Assembly: GCA_964291375.2 (NCBI GenBank) | Contig: OZ219809.1 | Coordinates: 1,178,001 to 1,242,000, forward strand | Length of the DNA: 64,000 bases | Direction of reading: 5' to 3' | From: 3107 sp001483205 | Lineage (GTDB): Bacteria; Pseudomonadota; Alphaproteobacteria; Rhodobacterales; Rhodobacteraceae | Part shown: piece by piece, positions 51,218 to 59,613 of the stretch | Layout: every line of letters begins with the position of its first letter | Numbering within the stretch: position 1 is the stretch's first letter | The notes under the pieces: generated by a model | What the model was told of the DNA's origin: nothing | What the model saw: only the letters and a program-made list of their open reading frames with translations | Databases searched by the model: none | Program-made: the position numbers and the translations under genes

Positions 51218-52168
51218 TTACGGGGCGGCGCGCTCCAGAAACCGCCAGGCGGGGGCCTCAGAGACCGTCACATAAGGATCATCCGGCCTGTCCCGCGCCG
51301 CCAGTGCGGAATTGACCACACTGACCGCCAGCCGCAGTCGCAACAGCGGCAGGATAAGCTCCGTTTCCCCGGCGCTCAGCGGGGTCTCCCCGCAATAGCC
51401 CGCGACAAGCGCCGCCAGCGCGCGTTCCGGCGCGGGATGGTCCAAAACCGCATACGCCCCGGCGATGGCAAGCTCGCAGACCCGCGGCGCGCGGCACATA
51501 TCGCCGAAATCGACGATGCCGGAAATGCGGGGGCGTCCGCCGGGGCCGCGCGCGACCAGAATGTTGTGATCATTGAGGTCATTGTGCAGGGCCTGCCGGG
51601 GGAGCGCCTCCAGCACGGGCCGGATGGCGGAAAACTCGGTCAGAATCTCCGAAAGGATGCGGCGACGGCGGCGTCCGGCAATGACCTCCAGCCGGTCAGC
51701 GATCCGGTCCGCCCGCATCAGGTTCCATTTCAGCGGCCTGTCAAGGGCGGGATGGTCAAAGCCGCCCAGAGCCGTGTCGAGCGCGCCCGCCATATGCCCG
51801 ATAGCACGGGCCAGCGGAACGGTCTTTGGCGTGAACGCCGCGCAGGTGCAGCCGGGCAACCCCTCGACCATCCAGCACAGGCGCGGGGCACCCCCGGCAT
51901 CGGCAACACTGATCAGGGCCGCCCCCGAGCGCGCCCTGACAACACCGGGCACGGGCAGATGTGCGGCAACGGCCCGCAGATGCTCAAGTGCTGCAATCTG
52001 CATCTCTGCCAGCCCCGGCGCGCAACCGGGGTGCATAACCTTGAGCAGAAACCGCGACCGGTCAGGGGTTTCCGCCAACAGGTTCAGGTCACGCTCGCCG
52101 CATAATCGCGTCAGCCGTGCCTCCAGCCCCCAATGCTGTTTCAGAGCCGACTGCCAATGGTCTTTCAT
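51218..52168 (-). CDS. Aminoglycoside-phosphotransferase-fold kinase, hydroxylysine-kinase-like
   Basis: A 316-residue small-molecule kinase starting MKDHWQSALKQHWGLEA at 52168, with GGAGA upstream. Catalytic loop LHNDLNDHNILVAR and metal-binding ISGIVDFGDMCRAPRVCELA, with N-lobe lysine in RFLLKVMHPG. The FGDM motif and overall layout recall hydroxylysine kinase (HYKK) and the kinase domain of fused class III aminotransferase-kinases. Homoserine kinase-like or sugar kinases remain possible. It stands alone; no aminotransferase is adjacent. Confidence 0.8.
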   Translation of the reverse strand: MKDHWQSALKQHWGLEARLTRLCGERDLNLLAETPDRSRFLLKVMHPGCAPGLAEMQIAALEHLRAVAAHLPVPGVVRARSGAALISVADAGGAPRLCWMVEGLPGCTCAAFTPKTVPLARAIGHMAGALDTALGGFDHPALDRPLKWNLMRADRIADRLEVIAGRRRRRILSEILTEFSAIRPVLEALPRQALHNDLNDHNILVARGPGGRPRISGIVDFGDMCRAPRVCELAIAGAYAVLDHPAPERALAALVAGYCGETPLSAGETELILPLLRLRLAVSVVNSALAARDRPDDPYVTVSEAPAWRFLERAAP

Positions 52169-52235
52169 GTCATTCTCCGGTGACTTCTGCATGATGTTCG
52201 CATCCGGCGGAGATATGGGGGATAGGTTTCACAAC

Positions 52236-52357
52236 AGCGGTGAGGGCAGCGCCCGGCCCGGCGGGTGCAAAGCGCCCGCCATGGGGCGGGGCGGGCGCTG
52301 CCCGGTCTGGCGACCGGGCGGACGGTCTGGCTGGCGATACGCCATTATACAGAGGTC
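52236..52357. repeat. D-like and A repeat pieces upstream of ppx
   Basis: A GC-rich stretch with CGCCCGCCATGGGGCGGGGCGG and CCCGGTCTGGCGACCGGG hairpins leads into GGCTGGCGATACGCCATTAT then ACAGAGGTCA, an A right arm. It fills much of the 330 bp between the kinase and ppx. Nothing else is recognised there beyond the ppx leader. Confidence 0.65.
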
Positions 52358-52498
52358 ATTTCACAGTGCTCACACCATATTGCCGGGGAATTGCCGAACA
52401 AACCACCCCCCGCTTCATCCCCGCTCACGGAATTGTCGGCTTGATCCGAAAAAACGCGCGGGCTAAATTCGTTCTAACCTGAAATGGAGGGCGACGGA

Positions 52499-53647
52499 AT
52501 GGCGCCCAGGCGTCCGAAGGGTGCGGGCGTGCTCCCGAAGGCGGTTGTTGCAGCCCCCGCGCCGAAACGCCCTGACCCGGCGGCGCTCTATGCGGCGCTG
52601 GATCTGGGCACCAATTCCTGCCGTATGCTGGTGGCCCGCCCGGTGGGAAACCGGTTCGAGGTGGTGGACGGCTTTTCAAAACCCGTGCAGTTGGGCGCGG
52701 GGCTGGAAAAGAGTGGCCGCCTGTCCGCGCAATCGGTGTGGCGGGCGTTGCAGGCGCTGCGCATCTGCCGCAAAAAGCTGCACTATCATAATGTCCGACG
52801 GATGCGTCTGGTGACAACCGAGGCCTGCCGTCGCGCCGCCAACGCGCAGGACTTCATCGACCGGGTTGAACGGGAAACCGGCCTTGCGCTCGAGGTCATC
52901 ACGCCCGAGGAAGAGGCCCGGCTGGCGGTGATAAGCTGCGCGCCGCTGGTCTCGGCACGGGCGGAACAGTTGCTGGTCGTCGATATTGGCGGCGGCTCTA
53001 CCGAACTGGTCTGGATCGACCTTTCGCAGGTGCCGCAGGCGGACCGCCCGCGCGCAATCATGGGGTTGCAGACCGGTTTCGCACCACGGGACAGCGAGCC
53101 GTTCCCGGCGGCGCGGGTCGTTGACTGGATTTCGGTGCCGCTCGGGGTCTCGACCCTGCGCGAACAATTCAGCGATGTCGGCGAGGATACGGCACGTTTC
53201 GCCCTGATGAGCTGGCATTTCGAGGAAAACCTGCGTGAATTTGCCCCCTATGACTATGAGGGCGAACATGCCAGGGACGGCTTTCAGATCATCGGCACAT
53301 CGGGCACCGTGACCACCATCGCCGCATCGCATCTGGGGCTGCACCGCTATGACCGCAACAAGGTGGACGGGATGCACATGACTTCGGATCAGATCGACAG
53401 GGTGATCCGGGGGTATCTGGCGCTTGGCCCCGAGGGGCGGCGCACTGCACCGGGTATCGGGCGCTATCGCACCGCGCTGATCATGTCCGGGGCCGCGATT
53501 CTTCAGGCGCTGATGCGTGTCTGGCCGACCGACCGGCTGTCGGTTGCGGATCGCGGTTTGCGCGAAGGTCTGCTATACGCGATGATGAGCGCCGACGGTG
53601 TGCTGGAAGACAGGCGTTTGCAGAAACGGCGGGGCGAGACGAAATGA
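52499..53647 (+). CDS. ppx: Ppx/GppA family phosphatase
   Basis: An ASKHA exopolyphosphatase / pppGpp phosphatase of 382 residues. YAALDLGTNSCRMLVARP (phosphate 1), VVTTEACRRA-like RLVTTEACRRAANAQDF, LLVVDIGGGSTELVWIDL (phosphate 2) and FQIIGTSGTVTTIAA. The start at 52499 has GGAGGG upstream; ATG 52484 is in frame but unsupported. Whether polyphosphate or pppGpp is the main substrate cannot be read from sequence. It overlaps rlmE by 4 bp. Confidence 0.92.
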   Translation: MAPRRPKGAGVLPKAVVAAPAPKRPDPAALYAALDLGTNSCRMLVARPVGNRFEVVDGFSKPVQLGAGLEKSGRLSAQSVWRALQALRICRKKLHYHNVRRMRLVTTEACRRAANAQDFIDRVERETGLALEVITPEEEARLAVISCAPLVSARAEQLLVVDIGGGSTELVWIDLSQVPQADRPRAIMGLQTGFAPRDSEPFPAARVVDWISVPLGVSTLREQFSDVGEDTARFALMSWHFEENLREFAPYDYEGEHARDGFQIIGTSGTVTTIAASHLGLHRYDRNKVDGMHMTSDQIDRVIRGYLALGPEGRRTAPGIGRYRTALIMSGAAILQALMRVWPTDRLSVADRGLREGLLYAMMSADGVLEDRRLQKRRGETK

Positions 53648-54345
53648 CCGGAAAGTCGAGCGGACGCGGGCGGCGGGAGCTTGCCGTCAGGGTCAAGACC
53701 ATGCGCGGGCGCAAGGCCGGTTCGACGCGCTGGCTGCACCGGCAGTTGAACGACCCCTATGTGCGCCGCGCCAGGGCCGAGGGCTATCGCGGGCGGGCGG
53801 CCTATAAGCTGATCGAGCTTGATGACAGGTTCGGGTTTCTGACCCCCGGCGCGCGGGTGGTTGATCTGGGCTGTGCGCCCGGCGGGTGGTGTCAGGTTGC
53901 GGTCAGGCGGGTGAATGCACTGGGGGAGAGCAGGGGCAAGGCGGTTGGCCGGGTTCTGGGGGTGGACATGCGCGAGGTCGATCCCCTGCCCGGCGCAGAG
54001 TTTCACCGGATGGATTTCCTCTGTGATGAGGCCGCCGGGAAGATCGGCGCGTGGCTGGATGGCAGGGCGGATGTGGTGATGTCGGACATGGCGGCGGCGT
54101 CCTGCGGGCATCGGCAGACCGACCATTTGCGGATCATCGCGTTGTGCGAGGCGGCGGCGGGTTTCGCTTTTGATGTGCTGGAGGACGGCGGCGCGTTCGT
54201 CGCCAAGGTGCTGTCCGGTGGGGCAGAGGCAGAGTTGCAGACGCTGCTCAAGCAGAAGTTCCGCAAGGTGGCGAATGTGAAGCCCCCGGCCAGCCGGTCA
54301 GACAGCGCAGAGAAATTCGTGGTGGCGACCGGTTTTCGCGGGTAA
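53644..54345 (+). CDS. rlmE: 23S rRNA (uridine-2'-O)-methyltransferase
   Basis: The FtsJ/RrmJ enzyme, methylating U2552 of 23S rRNA. A 233-residue protein with YRGRAAYKLIELDDRFGFL (catalytic Lys), VVDLGCAPGGWCQVAV (SAM), VLGVDMREVDPLPGAEF and DVVMSDMAAASCGH (catalytic Asp), and AFVAKVLSGGAEAEL (second Lys). An Arg-rich N-terminal extension (about 30 residues) is usual in Alphaproteobacteria. Translationally coupled to ppx. Confidence 0.95.
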   Translation: MTGKSSGRGRRELAVRVKTMRGRKAGSTRWLHRQLNDPYVRRARAEGYRGRAAYKLIELDDRFGFLTPGARVVDLGCAPGGWCQVAVRRVNALGESRGKAVGRVLGVDMREVDPLPGAEFHRMDFLCDEAAGKIGAWLDGRADVVMSDMAAASCGHRQTDHLRIIALCEAAAGFAFDVLEDGGAFVAKVLSGGAEAELQTLLKQKFRKVANVKPPASRSDSAEKFVVATGFRG

Positions 54346-54413
54346 GCGCCCGGCCCGGTGGATCGTTTCCAGGACGGGCGGGCGGATGGCTGGCCACCGA
54401 TCAGGCACAAAAC

Positions 54414-54578
54414 TCAGAACACGCGCCCGATCACGACCGCCACAAACAGCCCGACTATCGCGCCGATCAGCGCCCAGACACCGGCATATTGCGCCATGTC
54501 CAGCCGGTTACCACCCCGCCGCCCCGCGACAATACCCCCGGCCAGCCCCCCCAGAATTGCACCGACAAGAGTGATCAT
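54414..54578 (-). CDS. Small two-helix membrane protein
   Basis: A 54-residue protein, MITLVGAILGGLAGGIVAGR then RGGNRLDMAQYAGVWALIGA. Two hydrophobic segments flank a basic RRGGNRLD turn. Short homologues in Rhodobacterales are often labelled apolipoprotein acyltransferase without evidence. The start overlaps the DUF2927 stop (ATGA), so the two are co-transcribed. Confidence 0.7.
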   Translation of the reverse strand: MITLVGAILGGLAGGIVAGRRGGNRLDMAQYAGVWALIGAIVGLFVAVVIGRVF

Positions 54579-55957
54579 TGCCGCCCTCCTTTCCCCCGGC
54601 ACCGCGGCACCTCACAAGACACCTGCCGCGCCACCTGCACGATTTCACCGACATACGCCCTGACCGCCGTATCAGAGCCGAAACCGTATCGCGCCCAACC
54701 AAGCGCCGATTGCAGCACGGCCCCGGCCTCATCCTCCCGCCCCAGGGCGCGCAGGGCCTCTGCCCGCACCACCAGCAATGTCGAGAGCAGAACGGCGTTT
54801 TCGGCCCGCTCGGCAATCCCCGCATACCTGCCGACAATCGACAGCGCCTGTTCGGGATCATTATCCGCAAGCGCAAAAACCGCAAGGTCGGCGGCAACAT
54901 GGGCGGCGTGAAGCTGTGTCTCGGGCCGGGTGGCATAAATCCTATGGGCCTCGAGAAAACTGTTGAGAGACCGCACCGGATCCCGCCGGGCAAGCACCCG
55001 CCCCTGCACCGACAGGGCAAAGGCGGTCCGGTTGTCGTTCCAGCCCTGCGCACGGGCGATGTCAAGGGCGGTGCCGATGGCCCTTGCCCGCTGCCGCGTG
55101 CCGATGCCGGGGGTCAGTGCCTGCGCCATCGCCGCCCGCCACGCCTTGGGTGACGCCAGAACCGGGGCTGCGGGCCTGCCCTCACCGCCCGGATTGAGCG
55201 CCCTCAGAATACCCGGAAGCGCCGCCGCGACCTCTGCCCTCGACATGCCGCTGCGCAGACGGGGGGAATAATGGACCCGCAGCATCAGCATGTCGAAACC
55301 GGTCAGAACCGCATGGATATTATCGTCGTTGAACACACTGTCAGGCAGGCGGTAGACATCGTTGAGCGGGCCAAGCGCCTGCGCGATTTCCTCATGCAGG
55401 CAATCCCGGATGGTCTGGGGCGGCGCGTCACCGGGCAGAAAGATCGCCACCGTTTCGCGCATATGCAGGGTGCGCCAGTCGGTCAGCCTGCGGTTGCGGT
55501 TCGCCCGGTAGTCCCGCCAGTTCGTCACCCGTGGCGCGACCAGACAAGCGGCCTGCGGAACCACCCGGCGCAGCCAGGCACCGGGGATGACCGAGATGGT
55601 GATGTTTGCGGGGTGATCGGGGGCGACCTGCGATATGTTGATCCCCGCTTCCCGGCGCAACCTGTCCAGCAACCGGTCGAGATCAGGTTGCAGGGACGGC
55701 GGCGGCGCGCCGGTCACCCGCACCGAGACCGGCCCCTCGAACCGGCTGAAGGCTTCAAGCGGCAGGCCGCTTTCCAGATGAAAGCCGAGTTCGAGGAAAT
55801 CCTGCGCCAGGGCACGGTTGGAACGGGCAGGCGCTGTCGGATAGGCGGTGCTGAATGCCTTTGCCGGGGGCAGCGGATCACCCCCCGGAAGCTCCGGCGG
55901 CGGCACCGCACAGGCCGCCACCACCGCCGCAAGGCCAAGCCGCGCCAGAGCCGTCAC
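54575..55957 (-). CDS. DUF2927 domain lipoprotein
   Basis: A 460-residue secreted protein with a lipoprotein signal (LARLGLAAVVAACAVPPPE, lipobox AAC near residue 16). The DUF2927 region, about residues 60-270, includes FEGPVSVRVTGAPP, ACLVAPR and the DCLHEEIAQALGPLNDVYRLPDSVFND block, which resembles a metallopeptidase HExxQ core. The C terminus is helical, possibly TPR-like. I choose GTG 55957 (MTALARLGLAAV). A family D repeat begins 15 bp upstream, so the native start region may have been altered by it. Confidence 0.8.
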   Translation of the reverse strand: MTALARLGLAAVVAACAVPPPELPGGDPLPPAKAFSTAYPTAPARSNRALAQDFLELGFHLESGLPLEAFSRFEGPVSVRVTGAPPPSLQPDLDRLLDRLRREAGINISQVAPDHPANITISVIPGAWLRRVVPQAACLVAPRVTNWRDYRANRNRRLTDWRTLHMRETVAIFLPGDAPPQTIRDCLHEEIAQALGPLNDVYRLPDSVFNDDNIHAVLTGFDMLMLRVHYSPRLRSGMSRAEVAAALPGILRALNPGGEGRPAAPVLASPKAWRAAMAQALTPGIGTRQRARAIGTALDIARAQGWNDNRTAFALSVQGRVLARRDPVRSLNSFLEAHRIYATRPETQLHAAHVAADLAVFALADNDPEQALSIVGRYAGIAERAENAVLLSTLLVVRAEALRALGREDEAGAVLQSALGWARYGFGSDTAVRAYVGEIVQVARQVSCEVPRCRGKGGRQ

Positions 55958-55973
55958 CAGGCGGCCACCCGTT

Positions 55974-56120
55974 ATAGCCAAACGACTGCATTTTAGCTTT
56001 GCGCCCCGGCCCTGACCCCGCCCGGTCGCAAGACCGGGCCGCGCCGTCCCGCCCCCCACCGGGGCGGCGCGTTCGCGCCCCCCCAAGCGGGCCGGACGCG
56101 GCCCTTGTCTCTTTCCCGGG
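55974..56120 (+). repeat. Family D repeat
   Basis: ATAGCCAAACGACTGCATTT opens a GC-rich body like 29749-29900, ending near TTGTCTCTTTCCCG. It lies at the 5' border of the DUF2927 gene. The rest of 56121-56417 holds no gene but must contain the dksA promoter; it is lower in GC. Confidence 0.85.
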
Positions 56121-56417
56121 GGTCCACACGGGTCACCATAAAAAGCGCCTGCCGTCCTCACGCTCTTACCACCGTCAGGGCAGGGCCGGAGCCTGTTCAA
56201 TTTCATGTCGTCAGGCAATATCCGTTTCATTCCGCCTGCATCCGATTCCGCTCCCTCTGGTGGGCGGACATTACAGCGCCGCCTTTTTCGCTTCAACTCA
56301 TTGAGATCGGCTAGTGACAATCCCCGGCGATTGAATTAGACGGGCGGCATGGAGAAGGTACCGGATGATACGCCCGGCATCGGGCAGGGCGTTTCCGTTG
56401 AGTTAAAGGGAGAAGGT

Positions 56418-56838
56418 ATGAAAGCTGAAGTTTTCCTACCGGAGGATTACCACCCGGCTGAAGACGAGCCGTTTATGAACGACCGTCAGACAGAATATTT
56501 TCGCCGCAAGCTGATCGACTGGAGAAGCGAGCTGCTGGCGGGACGCGCGACACGATCGAGGGATTGCAGGACAATACCAGAAGCATTCCCGACGCGGCGG
56601 ACCGGGCGTCAGAGGAAACGGATCGTGCGATTGAGCTGCGGACCCGTGATCGTCAGCGCAAGCTGGTGATCAAGATTGACGCGGCGCTGCGCCGGATTGA
56701 CGAGGGCGAATACGGTATTGTCAGGAAACCGGAGAGCCGATTTCGCTGAAACGGCTGGACGCGCGGCCTATCGCGACGCTGAGCCTGGAGGCGCAGGAAA
56801 AGCATGAACGCCGGGAAAAGGTTCACCGCGACGACTGA
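56418..56838 (+). CDS. dksA: DksA-type RNA polymerase-binding protein, two frameshifts
   Basis: DksA binds the polymerase secondary channel with ppGpp. MKAEVFLPEDYHPAEDEPFM at 56418 follows GGGAGAAGG. The frame breaks near 56546 (one base missing; resumes at RDTIEGLQDNTRSIPDAADRA), and again at GGTATTG near 56712 (a T missing; resumes CQETGEPISLKRLDARPIAT). The corrected protein is about 140 residues and ends HERREKVHRDD, matching family consensus. The zinc-finger part keeps a single early Cys in YCQETGEP. Two independent indels in one short gene most likely reflect sequence error. Confidence 0.88.
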
Positions 56839-56881
56839 TCCGGGTTTTGCGGGGGCGCGGGCAGCCTTCATGCAGCCAGTG

Positions 56882-56966
56882 GATAGCCAAACGACTGAGT
56901 TTTGGCTTTGCGCCCCGTCCCTGATCCCGCCCGGAGGAACGCCGGGCCGCGCCGTCTCACCCCTCA
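56882..56966 (+). repeat. Family D repeat, truncated
   Basis: GATAGCCAAACGACTGAGTT opens a shortened D element that changes to CCCCTCAAAAG and is followed at once by B5. Confidence 0.75.
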
Positions 56967-56967
56967 A

Positions 56968-57179
56968 AAGACCTGTGCATAAGGGTGCATTGACCCCCAA
57001 ACGCCCCGCCCGGCGCTTGCGCCGGGCAGCGCCTGCCTGCCCCCCGGCAGGCGCTCTAAACGTCTCAACCTGTTGGAGCGTATGGGCTTTATGGAAAGAC
57101 CATCGCCAATGCAGACTTTCAAGAAAAGCGCCTGCCCAGGCAGGCGGCTGCCCGGCTCGGCCCTTATGCAGGGGGCTTT
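56968..57179. repeat. Long MITE-like B element, copy B5
   Basis: From AAGACCTGTGCATAAGGGTG to CCCTTATGCAGGGGGCTTTG, with the complete core (CGCTTGCGCCGGGC hairpin, CTGCCCCCCGGCAGGC, CCATCGCCAATG, GCCCAGGCAGGCGGC). It ends 40 bp before the monooxygenase start. Confidence 0.88.
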
Positions 57180-57219
57180 GCCACTATGACCGTCCGGCAT
57201 GTGCGGGGCGGGAAACAAC

Positions 57220-58413
57220 GTGGACCTGAGCAGGAAACGAATCGCCGTTCTGGGCGGCGGCATCGGCGGGCTGACCTCGGCAATCGCGCTGGCCCGCCGG
57301 GGCGCGCAGGTCGAGGTGCTGGAACAGGCCCCGGCCATCACCGAGATCGGCGCGGGCGTGCAGATCAGCCCGAACGGTGCGGTGGTTCTGCGGGCGCTCG
57401 GTCTGGGCGGAGCGCTGGAGCGCATCGGCACGCGGGCGCAGGCGGTCGAGTTGCGGGATTACCGCGCGGGCCGACGGGTGTTGCGGCTTGATCTGACGCA
57501 GGCGGCGGCGGGCGGCGGCTATCTCTTCCTGCATCGCGCCGACCTGATCGGGGCGCTGGTCACGGCGGCGCGGGCCGCCGGGGTCGGGCTGCGCCTCTCG
57601 CACGAAGCGGTTTCGGTGCGCCATGACAGCACGGGCCGCCCCTCGGTCAGAACCCAAAGCGGCGCGCTGATCCGGCCCGACATTCTGATCGGCGCGGACG
57701 GGGTAAATTCGCTCACGCGCCGGTTTCTGAACGGGGATGCCGCCCCGGTCTTCAGCGGTCATGTCGCCTGGCGCGCCATTGTGCCCCCGGATGACGACCC
57801 GCCAAGGGTGGCGCGCGTCTTTATGGGGCCGGGCCGCCATGTGGTGACATATCCGCTGCGGGGGGGCAGAGAGATGAACATCGTCGCCATTGAGGAGCGG
57901 CGGCAATGGGCCGGGGAAAGCCGGGATATTGGCGGCGATCCGGTCGGGCTGCGCCGGGCCTTCGGGGATTTCTGCCCCGAGGTTGCCGCGCTGCTTGAAC
58001 GGGTCGGGGCTGTGCGTCTGTGGGGGCTGTTCCTGCACCCGGTCGCCCCGGTGTGGCAGTCGGGGCGGGTGGCGCTGCTTGGCGATGCGGCGCATCCGAT
58101 GCTGCCGGCGCTTGCTCAGGGGGCGGCGATGGCAATCGAAGACGCCTGGGTGCTGGCGGACAGTCTGGGGCAGGCAGAGGGCATTGAGGCCGGGTTGTCG
58201 CTCTATCAGGCGCGGCGTCGGGAACGGGTCTGTCGGGTGGTGAAGGCGGCGGCCCGGAACGCCCGGCGCTATCACCTGCGGTTTCCGCCGTTGCGGTTTG
58301 TGGCACAGGCGGCGTTGGGGGCGGGGGGCATGGTTGCGCCCGGCGCGGTGCTGGGGGCGTTCGGGTGGCTGTATGGCCATGACGTGACCGCGAGGGACGA
58401 CCCCGCGGGATGA
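57220..58413 (+). CDS. FAD-dependent aromatic-type monooxygenase (salicylate-hydroxylase-like)
   Basis: A 397-residue class A flavoprotein monooxygenase. KRIAVLGGGIGGLTSAIALARRGAQVEVLEQA (FAD GxGxxG), DILIGADGVNSLTRR (DG motif) and VALLGDAAHPMLPALAQGAAMAIEDAW (GD motif) are all intact. The start is GTG 57220 (MDLSRKRIAVLGGG) because homologues begin just before this fold; ATG 57199 is in frame. Single-gene context gives no substrate; salicylate or 3-hydroxybenzoate are only analogies. Confidence 0.88.
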   Translation: MDLSRKRIAVLGGGIGGLTSAIALARRGAQVEVLEQAPAITEIGAGVQISPNGAVVLRALGLGGALERIGTRAQAVELRDYRAGRRVLRLDLTQAAAGGGYLFLHRADLIGALVTAARAAGVGLRLSHEAVSVRHDSTGRPSVRTQSGALIRPDILIGADGVNSLTRRFLNGDAAPVFSGHVAWRAIVPPDDDPPRVARVFMGPGRHVVTYPLRGGREMNIVAIEERRQWAGESRDIGGDPVGLRRAFGDFCPEVAALLERVGAVRLWGLFLHPVAPVWQSGRVALLGDAAHPMLPALAQGAAMAIEDAWVLADSLGQAEGIEAGLSLYQARRRERVCRVVKAAARNARRYHLRFPPLRFVAQAALGAGGMVAPGAVLGAFGWLYGHDVTARDDPAG

Positions 58414-58440
58414 GGCCGGTCGCGGATCATGGCCCTGTGG

Positions 58441-58620
58441 TGGCCTCTGGCATATTGGTGTATCGGCGTAAAATTGATCACAGGCTCCGCCGCTGATCCT
58501 GTCAGGGCGCTGCTGCATGAATGTAAGCGCTTTCATCGAGGTTGTAAGCGCTTACATTCCGGCAAAGAGGCCAAGGCCGCGCCCGGCTGGCTAAGAGGGG
58601 CGCGCCGCACAGCCAAAATC
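58441..58620. repeat. Composite repeat: A end, E block, LacI-like palindrome, D tail
   Basis: CCTCTGGCATATTGGTGTAT, then GGCGTAAAATTGATCACAGG (58464-58483), then the inverted pair GAATGTAAGCGCTT / AAGCGCTTACATTC (58519-58559), then CCGGCAAAGAGGCCAAGGCC, a D end. The A-E order repeats 12414-12482. No gene is present between the monooxygenase and the FolB-like gene. Confidence 0.75.
58519..58559. promoter_or_regulatory. LacI-operator-like inverted repeat
   Basis: Perfect 14-bp arms GAATGTAAGCGCTT and AAGCGCTTACATTC; the right arm itself extends to the palindrome TGTAAGCGCTTACA. This matches the general LacI/GalR operator shape. No LacI-family gene is in the window. Confidence 0.5.
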
Positions 58621-58626
58621 CCGCCG

Positions 58627-59511
58627 TCAGCCCATATCCTCCGCACCAACCGCAATCACGCCTTCCGCCCCCATCAGCGCCGCGAACCAGCTCATCAGCG
58701 CCCCCGGCTCCTGCACAACCGCAGCGGCCCCGTCCGTCGCATCAAGCACGATCTTGGACGGTGCCCAGACGCTGATCCGCCCGTTCCTGATGCCCCAGTC
58801 GAGTTCCGTCCGGCTCTCCACCACCACGCAACGCTTGTCGCGCCCGGCCAGCACCCAGGCGTTTTGCTCCATCGCCAGCAGGTCAATCCGCCGTTGCGCC
58901 GCCGGAACCGGCGATTGCGGTGGCCGGTCATCCGGCACCCCCACGCACAGAATGACCGGGCGACCCGACGCCTCCAGCCCGTCCAGCCAGGCCCCGAGAT
59001 TGCCCGACCCTATCGCCGCATTCGACAGGCGGAACACCAGCGGGCGCACCTCTCCGGTTCTCTTCTGCGCCTCAATACCCCGCAGGGGGGGCTTTGTGCG
59101 CTCCCGCACGATCTCGACCCCAAGCGCCCCCGGCCCCCGGTCGAGCTTTTCGACCCGCACGAAAACCCGCATCGCCAGCGGCTCACGCAGGATGCGGTCA
59201 GCGATACGCTCGGCCAGGGTTTCCAGCAGATTATGCCGCTCTGCCGCCAGCTCGGTGGCAATCGCCTCGGTGATCGCGTCATAGGACAGGATCCTGTCCA
59301 CATCATCCTCAAGCGGCCCCGGTATCGGCTGAATTTCGACCACCACGTTGAACTGTATGCGCTGCATCGCGCCGCGTTCGGACTGAAACGCCCCGATGTC
59401 GGTCTCGACGATATGATCCCGCAGGGAAATCCGGTCGCGCGGGGTTGCCGGGGCGGTGGCCGCCGCGCGTTCCGAGGGGTGCGAAAAGGCAAGGCGAATG
59501 TCGTTGCTCAT
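58627..59511 (-). CDS. folB: Dihydroneopterin aldolase (FolB) family protein with C-terminal extension
   Basis: A 294-residue protein starting MSNDIRLAFSHPSERAA at 59511. The first half (RISLRDHIVETDIGAFQSERGAMQRIQFNVVVEI, then LSYDAITEAIATELAAERHNLLETLAERIADRIL) is the FolB fold with the LETLAE catalytic-region block. The second half, about 150 residues with GAWLDGLEASGRPVILCVGVP, is an extension typical of Rhodobacterales homologues and of unknown role. folP, the usual neighbour, is absent, so a folate role is likely but not proven by context. Confidence 0.86.
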   Translation of the reverse strand: MSNDIRLAFSHPSERAAATAPATPRDRISLRDHIVETDIGAFQSERGAMQRIQFNVVVEIQPIPGPLEDDVDRILSYDAITEAIATELAAERHNLLETLAERIADRILREPLAMRVFVRVEKLDRGPGALGVEIVRERTKPPLRGIEAQKRTGEVRPLVFRLSNAAIGSGNLGAWLDGLEASGRPVILCVGVPDDRPPQSPVPAAQRRIDLLAMEQNAWVLAGRDKRCVVVESRTELDWGIRNGRISVWAPSKIVLDATDGAAAVVQEPGALMSWFAALMGAEGVIAVGAEDMG

Positions 59512-59613
59512 GGGGTGCGCTCCGGCGGGGGGCGGCGGGCGGCACCGGATGCCGGACCCTGCCCCCCCGCATTGGCCCGTCATAGCGCTGAACCGGGGCG
59601 ATACAAGCCCTTA

